Below are positions 6,115-13,782 of a DNA stretch of 18,519 bases, piece by piece. The first letter of the stretch is position 1; each line of letters starts with the position of its first letter. Under the pieces are notes generated by a model. It did not search any database. It was not told the origin of the DNA and saw only the letters and a list, made by a program, of their open reading frames with translations. The DNA is from Desulfurococcales archaeon (GTDB taxonomy: Archaea; Thermoproteota; Thermoprotei_A; Sulfolobales; Ignisphaeraceae): assembly GCA_028276605.1 (NCBI GenBank), contig JAPYWC010000003.1:1-18519 (forward strand), given 5' to 3'. The position numbers were made by a program, and so were the translations under genes.

Positions 6115-7356
6115 CTAATTTAAGCTGTTTATTATATAGGCTCTTAACTCATTTATGTGTGAAGGTTTGATCCTATTTTCGTATTTTCTGCTACCCTCCA
6201 TAGGGAATTCAATCACGAATGCTCGTTGCAACGTTTCAGTAGGCCAAAAGCCGTGTAGACCTATAAGTTTGTGTGTCACAGAGTAAAAGTTTGGGAAGAA
6301 TCCTTTGCACGGTCTAGTTTGTACTATTATATCTCCATATTCGCCATTTGCAAAATATATTCCATACTTCCTTAATGTATCTTTGTCTTTCTCTACGTCA
6401 AAAATTAATATCCTATTACCCAGCTTCTTAGTTAAAAGTTCTGATATTAAATCTTTGAGAGAACTCTTGTACACGCGAATAAAAGCTAGTGTTGCATCAA
6501 TAAAGTAGCCAATAGATTCTCTCGGTAGTTTATTTACTAGTAAACCCTCTAGATCTATATATTCGTTCGCATTGCACATGCCGTGATCACTGAACACCAT
6601 AACCTTTATTCGTCTACTAACCGTTGAAAGAGCCTTGTAAATTCTATAGATGAAGAAATCTATGAGCTTTAAAGTATTAAACCACTCCCTAGACGCCACT
6701 CCTTTTCCATGTCCTATTCCGTCTAAGTCATCAATGTATTCAAAGAGAAATAGTCTCGAAGCATCGGCAGCTTTATGGAGTATTGTTGATAGTCCCTCAA
6801 TATTTTTACTTAATGAATGACCAAGATAGTGAACCCTTATATCGAAGTTTTCTTCTAAATACTTTTTAAGTGCGATGAAAAAGGGATTTTCGCTCATATA
6901 GTAGTAGGGGAAAACAAGGATTTTTCCGAAGTGATCTGGCGGTAGCCCGAGGAGTTTAACACTTTTTGCTCTTTGAAAGGTACTTATATATAGCAAACCT
7001 TCATACAGAAATCTCATAGCTCTATTTTTCTTACTACGGAAGGCATATAACAACTTCTTAGTTATATCATTGCAGATTAATGGATTAAACTCGCAAACGC
7101 TTCTTAGGAAGCTGATGGGTTGAACTTTCTTGTCTGTTCTAAACATATATGGCATCCAGTGGAGAGTATCCTGGGGAAGCTTACCTGAAAGAACCGTGGA
7201 TTGTATACCAAAAGAATACCCAGGAATATTCTTTAAGACGTGAAAAGACCCCGAATGCATCAATTTGAACAGGTACGGGGTAGTATTCGGATTTATGTAT
7301 TCTAGTGGTAAAGCATCTACATATATGAATGCGTATACCTCTTCGAACCTCTTCAA
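6115..7356 (-). CDS. Alkaline phosphatase superfamily (phosphodiesterase/sulfatase-like) protein
   Basis: This 413-residue protein shows the metal-binding framework of the alkaline phosphatase/nucleotide pyrophosphatase superfamily. The order is an N-terminal acid AFIYVDALP (Asp14), the TTPYLFKLM helix, a nucleophile region PGYSFGIQSTVLSGKLP with Ser/Thr near 48-54, a second metal motif YIDDLDGIGHGKG (Asp209-His216), FSDHGM (Asp257, His258), and a late His in LIGLHGFWP (His368). Such enzymes hydrolyse or transfer phospho- or sulfo-groups, so it may act on phosphorylated glycans or lipid-linked phosphates. No signal peptide is evident, which suggests a cytoplasmic site. The start is TTG at 7356; no ATG precedes the Asp14 motif. 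It follows the nucleotidyltransferase-like gene by three bases, so the two are almost certainly cotranscribed. The exact substrate cannot be read from the sequence. Confidence 0.85.
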   Translation of the reverse strand: MKRFEEVYAFIYVDALPLEYINPNTTPYLFKLMHSGSFHVLKNIPGYSFGIQSTVLSGKLPQDTLHWMPYMFRTDKKVQPISFLRSVCEFNPLICNDITKKLLYAFRSKKNRAMRFLYEGLLYISTFQRAKSVKLLGLPPDHFGKILVFPYYYMSENPFFIALKKYLEENFDIRVHYLGHSLSKNIEGLSTILHKAADASRLFLFEYIDDLDGIGHGKGVASREWFNTLKLIDFFIYRIYKALSTVSRRIKVMVFSDHGMCNANEYIDLEGLLVNKLPRESIGYFIDATLAFIRVYKSSLKDLISELLTKKLGNRILIFDVEKDKDTLRKYGIYFANGEYGDIIVQTRPCKGFFPNFYSVTHKLIGLHGFWPTETLQRAFVIEFPMEGSRKYENRIKPSHINELRAYIINSLN

Positions 7357-7359
7357 GAT

Positions 7360-8496
7360 CTACACCATATACTTGTACCAATATTTAACTAATTTCGCGG
7401 TAGCTAATCTAAATAGCGGGTCTTTGCCTATTTTTTCTTTACCATCTGCCAGAACTTTCAACATATGGTAGAGTATTAGTAATCTAAGAAGGTCCTCAAT
7501 TTTCATTCTGTAGCGGAGTAGTACTATCAGTTTCTCTAATACTGCTCTTGAATAGTTTCTTTTGAGACACTTACTAGCAAAATATAACATAGAGTAGAGT
7601 GCAACGTAAGCAAAGTACATCTTCCACGAAAGTGTCCATTTTTTACGCAACATCAGTATTAATTGCGTGGAGTTGGCGATGTTAGGCATATTTTTCGAAA
7701 AATGCGAGAGGAACATGCGGGTGTATTTCTCGAAGAGATCGAGAAGCGCTTGAGTAGTAATCACAAATGCGTAACGACTATACACTCCCCCCGTTTTATC
7801 ACTCTTTATCTTTGAACAAATCTCTAGGAGAGGTAGATCTTCATCATTGATTAGCTTAAATCTCTCTGCAAGCGAAGGCGCCTCGATAAAGCTAGATGGG
7901 TTAAGCCCCATGTATAATTCCAATGCATATAGTACACTAAGAACTCTCTTAGCTAGAGTATATAAAACTTTATTAGTATTTACTCGATTCCATTTCAGTA
8001 ATATAGCAAGATAGTCCGCCATAGAACTTATAACTAGGTTTAATGTATCGTAGGGATCAATCATAATGTTGCTTCGTGTTTCCAGGATGAAACATTTTTT
8101 CTCATTTCTAAAACATTCAATCGGTTTTGCTTCGTATAAATCTATAGTATTAGGCTTAAGAAAGCCGATTCTATACAACAGATAAGGGAAGAACGAGACG
8201 GAAATATGTGTCCTTATGTTTTTCTGGGATAGAAAACGTGAAAGGTACCTAGATACATACTTATGACAATCCAGTAGTACGCACTTTACGAAGGATGTAA
8301 TATCCGCAAATACTATTAAATCGAGATCGCTTATTTCAATATATTCGTTCTCTATGCAGTATTCTTCGTTCTTTGCGAGACTACCAATAGCGTATATAGC
8401 TATGTTCCTTAAACCAATGAATTCAAAAAGAATTCTAATGGCCCACAATATTTTTCCATAAAGCTCTCGGAGCTGTAGTTTTTTGCACGAACTCAT
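7360..8496 (-). CDS. Nucleotidyltransferase-fold protein in a glycan cluster
   Basis: The first 70 residues carry the polymerase-beta-type nucleotidyltransferase signature: IAIYAIGSLAKNE (Gly38-Ser39) and, after a longer than usual insert, ISDLDLIVFAD (Asp57, Asp59). A third catalytic Asp is normally found on a later strand; the corresponding region (RTHISVSFF) has none, so catalysis is uncertain. The remaining 300 residues are mostly helical with many basic and aromatic residues, like the helical partner domains of Pol-beta-type enzymes. The protein is 378 residues, much longer than minimal toxin-antitoxin nucleotidyltransferases. GAGGA before the ATG at 8496 overlaps the end of the upstream GT4 gene. 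It sits between a GT4 and a phosphatase-like gene, which points to glycan or lipid-phosphate modification. It may be related in role to uncharacterised nucleotidyltransferases of polysaccharide loci. Confidence 0.75.
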   Translation of the reverse strand: MSSCKKLQLRELYGKILWAIRILFEFIGLRNIAIYAIGSLAKNEEYCIENEYIEISDLDLIVFADITSFVKCVLLDCHKYVSRYLSRFLSQKNIRTHISVSFFPYLLYRIGFLKPNTIDLYEAKPIECFRNEKKCFILETRSNIMIDPYDTLNLVISSMADYLAILLKWNRVNTNKVLYTLAKRVLSVLYALELYMGLNPSSFIEAPSLAERFKLINDEDLPLLEICSKIKSDKTGGVYSRYAFVITTQALLDLFEKYTRMFLSHFSKNMPNIANSTQLILMLRKKWTLSWKMYFAYVALYSMLYFASKCLKRNYSRAVLEKLIVLLRYRMKIEDLLRLLILYHMLKVLADGKEKIGKDPLFRLATAKLVKYWYKYMV

Positions 8497-8500
8497 AAAA

Positions 8501-9709
8501 CTATTCCTCAGTAAAGACCCTAAGTATCTGAGACTCTATAGTTCTTGGGCTAAAAACTTTAGTTATGTGATCCCTAATATCATATCCGAGCTCTCTGACT
8601 GCATTAGCATCCTCATTATTGATCAATAGTAGAACCTTATTAACAAGCTCTTCTACATTACCTGGAGCAAACAAAAAACCACTTGCTGGCGAACCTGCAA
8701 GCAACTCTAATACTCCTCCTACTTTGGATGCTATTGGTATCGTGCCTAGTAAAGAGGCCTCTACGACAGCATATGGTAGCGGCTCCTCCCATATCGAAGG
8801 AAACAGTAGGGCCCATGCTTTCCTGTGTAGCTCTATGAGCTTACTATACTCTATTTTTCCTAGTACTCGTATCTCCAGGTTTCCGTATCTGTCGCTTAGT
8901 TGCTTCAGCATCCCAAGACTCCTTGGGCTGTACTTGTTTGTGAATACGAATCTTGCCCTTACTCCCTGCTTACCTAGTTTGCTAAGAGCTTGTAGTAGTA
9001 TGTGGAACCCCTTTACATAGCTGTCTCCCCCAACATATAGAAATGTAGGTGTATCGTCAAGTTCTTTCCTTGGCTCTGCGTTAATTATTTCCGGGAGTAG
9101 CGGGTTGTACACAACCTCTATCCGGTCTCTCAGCTCTGGTGCTTGATCGGCTACTATCTCTGCTTGTCTCCTAGAGACGCAGACTACTTTGTCTGCTTGT
9201 GAAACCCATTTTCTCGCTAGTTTTGGCAACCACCATAGAAGGCTTGCTCCTATACAATACTTGCGACTCTTCATGCACTCCAACCTGATATTGTCTAGGG
9301 TAATGCGATGCTTGCGCTCTTCGTAGGGGGCTAGTACTGCTGCTGTGTATGATATCGGGATATAGTCGTGCAGGTGAACCACAACTTTCTTACCCAATCT
9401 CTTCGCATATGGTATGATGGGAAATGCAAAGCGCGGTATATATACAATATCACTTTCACGTAACAGTTTTTGGAATCTTTGACTACGAATCAACCTTAAG
9501 GTGTTTAGCCATAATATAGGCTTTTCCCGCTTTGAAAGCAGAGGTTCATAGATATACTTAACGCCTGATAATCTAGAGGGATTCTTTGTACCAGTAACAA
9601 CGGTTGCGTCAAATCTCTTCCTCAATATATCGAGAATGAGATGAGTAGCTAGCTCTCCACCACTGCCATCGGGCCAATAACGTTCTGTAACTACAAGTAC
9701 TGATGACAT
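8501..9709 (-). CDS. GT4 family glycosyltransferase
   Basis: This 402-residue GT-B enzyme probably transfers a sugar from a nucleotide-sugar donor to a growing surface glycan. The N-terminal acceptor domain starts VLVVTERYWPDGSGGELATH with the usual glycine pair. The C-terminal donor domain begins at about residue 221 (TFLYVGGDSYVKGFHILLQA) and contains the E-x7-E motif in WEEPLPYAVVEA (Glu309, Glu317) followed by GTIPIASKVGG. Length is normal. Start is ATG at 9709 with GAGGTG eight bases upstream, and a TATA-like box lies at 9737-9747. It is therefore the first gene of the unit that continues into the nucleotidyltransferase, phosphatase-like and membrane genes. Cys145, Cys152 and Cys177 are present, but no metal site is evident. 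The sugar specificity is unknown. Confidence 0.93.
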   Translation of the reverse strand: MSSVLVVTERYWPDGSGGELATHLILDILRKRFDATVVTGTKNPSRLSGVKYIYEPLLSKREKPILWLNTLRLIRSQRFQKLLRESDIVYIPRFAFPIIPYAKRLGKKVVVHLHDYIPISYTAAVLAPYEERKHRITLDNIRLECMKSRKYCIGASLLWWLPKLARKWVSQADKVVCVSRRQAEIVADQAPELRDRIEVVYNPLLPEIINAEPRKELDDTPTFLYVGGDSYVKGFHILLQALSKLGKQGVRARFVFTNKYSPRSLGMLKQLSDRYGNLEIRVLGKIEYSKLIELHRKAWALLFPSIWEEPLPYAVVEASLLGTIPIASKVGGVLELLAGSPASGFLFAPGNVEELVNKVLLLINNEDANAVRELGYDIRDHITKVFSPRTIESQILRVFTEE

Positions 9710-9717
9710 GATATATA

Positions 9718-9747
9718 CACCTCAATTTTTGCATTACTTTATAAGCG
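9718..9747 (-). promoter_or_regulatory. Promoter and ribosome-binding site of the second glycan unit
   Basis: In the 103-bp gap 9710-9812 the minus strand has CGCTTATAAAG (9737-9747), a good archaeal TATA box, then GAGGTG at 9718-9723 in front of the ATG. Spacing puts the transcription start close to the ribosome-binding site, giving a very short leader. The upstream gene ends at 9813, so this separates two transcription units. Confidence 0.55.
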
Positions 9748-9812
9748 CTTCATGATACTAACATAATCATTAGAAGTTGAATTCCTCTCTTGTGATACTA
9801 TGGACTTCTTCG

Positions 9813-10622
9813 TTATCCCCACCTCTCCAGCACTTGTACCGTTGGTTCTCGAACCTTTGTTGCAACAACTACTATTAATTGTCTTAGGCTTGGTCTAATC
9901 TTTACTATGGGGTATGCTAAGAACCTTAAGATGTTTAGTTTTGTAGGCTTCTTTAAAACGATTCTTACCAAGTCTTTGAAGCTTGAGATCCTTAGATGCT
10001 CCTCTGAATCAGCATCAATAAATGTTAAGTCGTTTACTACGGAGTAGTAAGCCTTTGTTATCTCGAATCCTGCTTCTCTAAGCAGTGATGTCACTTCTTT
10101 CATTGTGTACTCCCTCACGTGGTACCGGTATATGGGTTGTATGCCTAGCAATAGTCTTAGCCTTCTGAATAGCGATGCTATGTTCAGAGTTGTTAGTATT
10201 AATACTCCTCCACGCTTCAAAGCCCTATTTATCTTGCTCAGAACCAGGGGCACGCAGTAGTAATGCAGATGCTCCAAAACCTCTGTAAACACAGCGCAGT
10301 CGGCATTGTTAATGCCTAGCTCATCTCTTTCAAGATCGCATCTAACAACATCGACGTTGCAAGCCTTTGCAATTCTCATATAGGGCTCTGGATCAACATC
10401 GAAAGCAATAACATTGTACCCCATCTTCCTAAGAGCACAAGAGATTATGAAGGGTTGTGCACCCAGATCCAAGATTGTTGAGCCCTGTTTACACCATTCC
10501 TCAACAAGCTTTAGAACCTCTAACCTCCTACCAAACTCAAGGTAATAGCTGTAAACAGCCCTTGAATCACCAAACCTCTTAACAACCTCTTTAACGCTTA
10601 GCAAAGCCTCTCTAGCATTCAT
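9813..10622 (-). CDS. Class I SAM-dependent methyltransferase
   Basis: This 269-residue protein has the Rossmann methyltransferase core. Motif I is TILDLGAQPFIIS (residues 49-61), in which the usual second and third glycines are replaced by Gln-Pro-Phe. Motif II ends in an acid, VIAFDVDPE (Asp75, Asp77). Motif IV/post-I includes DCAVFTEVLEHLHY (Glu114, Glu117, His118), and the next strand is GGVLILTTLN. It therefore resembles the Methyltransf_11/23 group that methylates sugars or small acceptors. Its start ATG overlaps the TGA of the GT4 gene upstream by four bases (ATGA), so the two were translated together. In this setting it may methylate a glycan residue. Codon use is like the other locus genes. 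The divergent glycine motif lowers certainty about activity, but the fold assignment is firm. Confidence 0.9.
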   Translation of the reverse strand: MNAREALLSVKEVVKRFGDSRAVYSYYLEFGRRLEVLKLVEEWCKQGSTILDLGAQPFIISCALRKMGYNVIAFDVDPEPYMRIAKACNVDVVRCDLERDELGINNADCAVFTEVLEHLHYYCVPLVLSKINRALKRGGVLILTTLNIASLFRRLRLLLGIQPIYRYHVREYTMKEVTSLLREAGFEITKAYYSVVNDLTFIDADSEEHLRISSFKDLVRIVLKKPTKLNILRFLAYPIVKIRPSLRQLIVVVATKVREPTVQVLERWG

Positions 10623-11662
10623 AGCAATTCACTAATAATGCTAATGTACCTCTTCGCTATCTCTATATAGTCAAACCGTTTAACGAATTCGAGACCATTC
10701 CTAGATAGCTTTAGCCACAGCTCTTCATCTGTCAACAGCTTCTCCAAGGCATCTGCATAGTCCTGGGGGTTAAAGCTATTTACCCTGATACCGTTGAAGT
10801 TGTTGATAACAACCTCTTCTGGCACAGCGTTTGAGACCGCTACGGGGGTTCCACAAGCCATGGCCTCTAAAACAACGTAAGGAAGGACTTCATAGCTTGA
10901 TGGAAGGATCAATGCTTTTGCTTTACAGAGTATTTCTGCTATTTCTCTAGGTGTAGCACGGCATTGCTCAACATCGCTGTCTACCCAAATTCTTGAAGGA
11001 CTGATAAGCATAAGTCTAATATCGTAACCTCTCTCAGAAAGAATTTTTGACGCTTTGACACTTATATGAGGATTCTTAACGGAAGCTCCGCCAATATGGA
11101 TAACGATATCTTCCCTTTCATTAATGCTCCTAGGCTTGTACAGCTCTAGCTTCATGGGTAGAGGAATAACTTCACAGTCTACTCCTAGAACACTTCTAAC
11201 CTCTTCCCTAAGCTTGTAACTAACACAAATAACCCTGTCATAATGTTTGTAGAGCTACTTTACAACATACAGATAGGGCTTGCTTGCCTTAAGCGTTATC
11301 CCATGGTTTACAGCTATCCTAGGCCTGAATCTAAGGGGAACAACACCATTTACAATAACAGCATCAAATTCGCTTTTCCTAAGCATTGCTGAGCCTTTGA
11401 AGAACCAGTCAAGAGCTATCCTAACCCATGGATCACCCTCGCAAGGCTCTTTACGAAGCGTGTGGATAGGTATTGTAATGTCTAGACCGTGGATCTCCTT
11501 AAACCACTCCTCTAGTCCCTCTCTATCAACGCCTCTATAGCACCAGCTAAAGATCTCTACCTCGTGACCAAGCTTCTTCAAGCCTTCTGCTAAGAGAGCT
11601 ATAAACCTATTGACACTACCTGACTGTGTTATATGGCCTCTTCTAATCAAAGCTATTCTCAT
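10619..11662 (-). pseudogene. GT4 family glycosyltransferase interrupted by one in-frame amber codon
   Basis: One continuous 348-codon frame encodes a complete GT4 enzyme except for a TAG at 11255-11257 (codon 136). The N-terminal part has MRIALIRRGHITQSGSVNRF, then LLAEGLKKLGHEVEIFSW, and ends at YLYVVK. After the TAG the frame continues directly with LYKHYDRVICVSYKLREEV and IPLPMKLELYKP, with no frameshift, and then the donor domain: VIHIGGASVKNPHISVKA and the E-x7-E motif YEVLPYVVLEAMACGTPVA. Family GT4 proteins are normally 340-400 residues, so both halves belong to one gene. The codon could have arisen from CAG by one C-to-T change. The 178-residue C-terminal piece could start at the ATG at 11155 but would lack the acceptor domain. 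Suppression or a recent mutation are both possible; the gene is not otherwise decayed. Confidence 0.85.
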
Positions 11663-11668
11663 ATGTCT

Positions 11669-12625
11669 TCACGGTATATTAGCATTTATTTCCTCTAATA
11701 ACTTTCTGGTTGCTGTTCTTACTGCTTCTCTTGAGTTCATTGCTGGTTTGAATCCTAGTTTCTTTATCTTGTCTATTTTTAGGGCTATTTTCTTTACGTC
11801 TCCTGGCCACCCAACTCCGTGGAGCACTGGTTTGTATGTTTTCCTCACGTTGCTTAGCCCCATTGCTTTGATTACTTCTTCTGTTACTTCGTCTACTGTT
11901 ATCCAGTCCTCTGATGCTATGTTGTATACTTCGTAGCTTGTCTCTGTCTTTCTCCATGCAGTTATTGTTGCTTCTATTGCGTCATCTATGTATATGTAGC
12001 TCCTAACCTGCTTTCCGTCTCCGAGGATCTCTAGCTCTGTTGGGTTCTTAAGAAGCTTGTTTATAAAGTCCCACACCACTCCGTGTCTTAGTCTTGGTCC
12101 AACTACGTTTGCGTAGCGTAGAACTACTGCTTTTATTCCGTAAAGCTTTGCGTAGGCGTGGATGAGTGCTTCGCATGCTACTTTACTTGCTCCATAAACT
12201 GATACTGGTCTTATTGGTGCGCTCTCATCTACTGGTATCTCCTCTGGCTCTCCATATACTGAGCTTGATGATGCGAATACAAGCTCCTTCACATTCTTCC
12301 TCCTCATAGCCTCTAGAAGGTTGAATGTTGCAACAATGTTTTCGTTGAAGTGTATCTCTGGATTTGTTGTGCTTACCCTAACCTCTGGATTAGCAACAAA
12401 GTGGAAAACAACATCAGCACCCTCAACAGCTTTCAGCACTACTTGAGGCTCCTTCAAATCGCCTACGATCAGCTCGACAGTGCCTGCATCTAGGTGATGC
12501 TTAATGTTCTCTATTCTGCCACTGCTAAGGTTATCAACCACTCTTACCCTGTACCCATCCCTAACAAGCCTAACAACAAGGTGACTACCTATGAAATTCA
12601 CTTCATCAGTTACAGGTATACGCAT
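11669..12625 (-). CDS. NAD-dependent epimerase/dehydratase (UDP-sugar type) with altered cofactor loop
   Basis: This 318-residue extended SDR protein is most like UDP-glucose 4-epimerases and related dehydratases. It keeps the catalytic features: ASSSSVYGEPEEIP (Ser120-121 region), SVYGASKVACE (Tyr144, Lys148), LRYANVVGPR and the substrate-site sequence GDGKQVRSYIYIDDA. The N-terminal Rossmann motif, usually T-G-G-A-G-F-I-G, here reads TDEVNFIG (residues 6-13), so three glycines that pack against the NAD pyrophosphate are lost. A neighbouring motif usually read HLAANPEV is HFVANPEV. Either the cofactor is bound poorly or the gene is decaying. It would supply UDP-galactose or a related sugar to the surrounding GTs. 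It starts at ATG 12625, 23 bases after the upstream GT4 gene. Confidence 0.88.
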   Translation of the reverse strand: MRIPVTDEVNFIGSHLVVRLVRDGYRVRVVDNLSSGRIENIKHHLDAGTVELIVGDLKEPQVVLKAVEGADVVFHFVANPEVRVSTTNPEIHFNENIVATFNLLEAMRRKNVKELVFASSSSVYGEPEEIPVDESAPIRPVSVYGASKVACEALIHAYAKLYGIKAVVLRYANVVGPRLRHGVVWDFINKLLKNPTELEILGDGKQVRSYIYIDDAIEATITAWRKTETSYEVYNIASEDWITVDEVTEEVIKAMGLSNVRKTYKPVLHGVGWPGDVKKIALKIDKIKKLGFKPAMNSREAVRTATRKLLEEINANIP

Positions 12626-12648
12626 CGCACTTTTCCTTTAATAATTAA

Positions 12649-13782
12649 CTAGGCATGACCTTTGTATGCATTCAGCATCCTTGTTGCTACCTCTCCCCAT
12701 GTCATGATCTCCTTCCTGCCTTCAACACCCAGCTTAATGGCGAGCTCCTTGTTTTGCAGTAGCATTACTATTGCTTCAGCTAGCGCCTTGGGACTCTTAG
12801 GTGGAACCAGCAATCCGTTTGTCATGTGCTTAACTCTATATGGTATTTCCCCTACTGCTGAAGCTATTACTGGTTTGTTTCTTGCCCACGCCTCTGATAT
12901 CACTATCGAAAAGACCTCGACGTAGTTGCATATGCTTGGCAGTACTAACGCTATTGAAGCGTCCAGTGCCCCTATCTTTGTCTTCTCATCTACGTACCCA
13001 AGAAATACAACATTGTCCTCTATCCCCAGTCTCTGTGCAAGTTCTCTGTAGGGCTTCTGATTCCCAGGCCCTATAATAACTGCTTTAAGCTTTGGGTGTT
13101 CCTTCACAACTATGCTCATAGCCTTGATCAATACATCTACACCCTTTAACCTGTGCAATCTACCAATATACACAACGAACGGTTCTTGAATTTTGTATCT
13201 CTTCCTAAACTCCTCAGCCATGTTAGGGGCATTAACAACCTCTTCACTAACACCATCAGACACATAAAGAACTCCAACTCCATACCTATTCCTCAAAATC
13301 TCGAGGTCCCGAAAACTCTTAACGAGCCTAATATCGGTCAATGCAATAGCTTTCTTAAGCATGTGACTAGCATAGAAAGATCCTAAGAATCTAACCAAAG
13401 GGTTTGGATGATCGTAGAGAGCATCAACTGCCATGAAGTACATAGCTGTTTTAACTCCTAGCCTCTTAGCTTTTTCAACAATTTTAACCGTGAATAGACT
13501 GTTTTGGCTGTGACCATGAACAATATCAGCATCTCTAAGAACCTTTTCCACATATTCCAAGGGGTATGTGAGGTCTGGGAAGCGAAGCCTTAAAGCCTTT
13601 ACCCTATGAACATGAACCCCGTTTACAACCTCCTCTTTCGGTCTGTCCTCGGCACCAAACCTACTTGTAATCACATGGACTTCGTGACCCATTTTAGCTA
13701 GCTCTTCTGCAAGGCTTTGAATAGCTCTCTCTAATCCTCCTACAACAGGATAGTAGTTGTGGAATACGTGAACTATTTTCAT
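12649..13782 (-). CDS. GT4 family glycosyltransferase
   Basis: This is a full-length 377-residue GT-B enzyme. The N-terminus reads MKIVHVFHNYYPVVGGLERA, with the glycine pair (14-16) that contacts the donor, followed by LAEELAKMGHEVHVITSRFG. The donor domain begins near residue 200 (PFVVYIGRLHRLKGVDVLIK), contains VIIGPGN and NVVFLGYVDE, and carries the E-x7-E motif VEVFSIVISEAWA (Glu289, Glu297). All family landmarks are present and no disruption is seen, in contrast to the neighbouring GT4 copies. Its start overlaps the stop of the upstream GT2 gene by four bases, so the pair is translationally coupled. It probably adds a sugar to a lipid-linked glycan in the cytoplasm; the donor is unknown. 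Confidence 0.95.
   Translation of the reverse strand: MKIVHVFHNYYPVVGGLERAIQSLAEELAKMGHEVHVITSRFGAEDRPKEEVVNGVHVHRVKALRLRFPDLTYPLEYVEKVLRDADIVHGHSQNSLFTVKIVEKAKRLGVKTAMYFMAVDALYDHPNPLVRFLGSFYASHMLKKAIALTDIRLVKSFRDLEILRNRYGVGVLYVSDGVSEEVVNAPNMAEEFRKRYKIQEPFVVYIGRLHRLKGVDVLIKAMSIVVKEHPKLKAVIIGPGNQKPYRELAQRLGIEDNVVFLGYVDEKTKIGALDASIALVLPSICNYVEVFSIVISEAWARNKPVIASAVGEIPYRVKHMTNGLLVPPKSPKALAEAIVMLLQNKELAIKLGVEGRKEIMTWGEVATRMLNAYKGHA

Noticed and set aside
8619..9020. 133-codon plus-strand frame
   Set aside because: Lies antisense within the well-supported GT4 gene and has Ser/Pro/Leu-rich shadow composition.
11255..11257. Amber codon in the GT4 gene, considered as pyrrolysine insertion
   Set aside because: TAG is used as an ordinary stop by several genes here (retropepsin-like gene, phosphatase-like gene), no Pyl genes are present in the window, and pyrrolysine use is tied to methylamine enzymes in known archaea.
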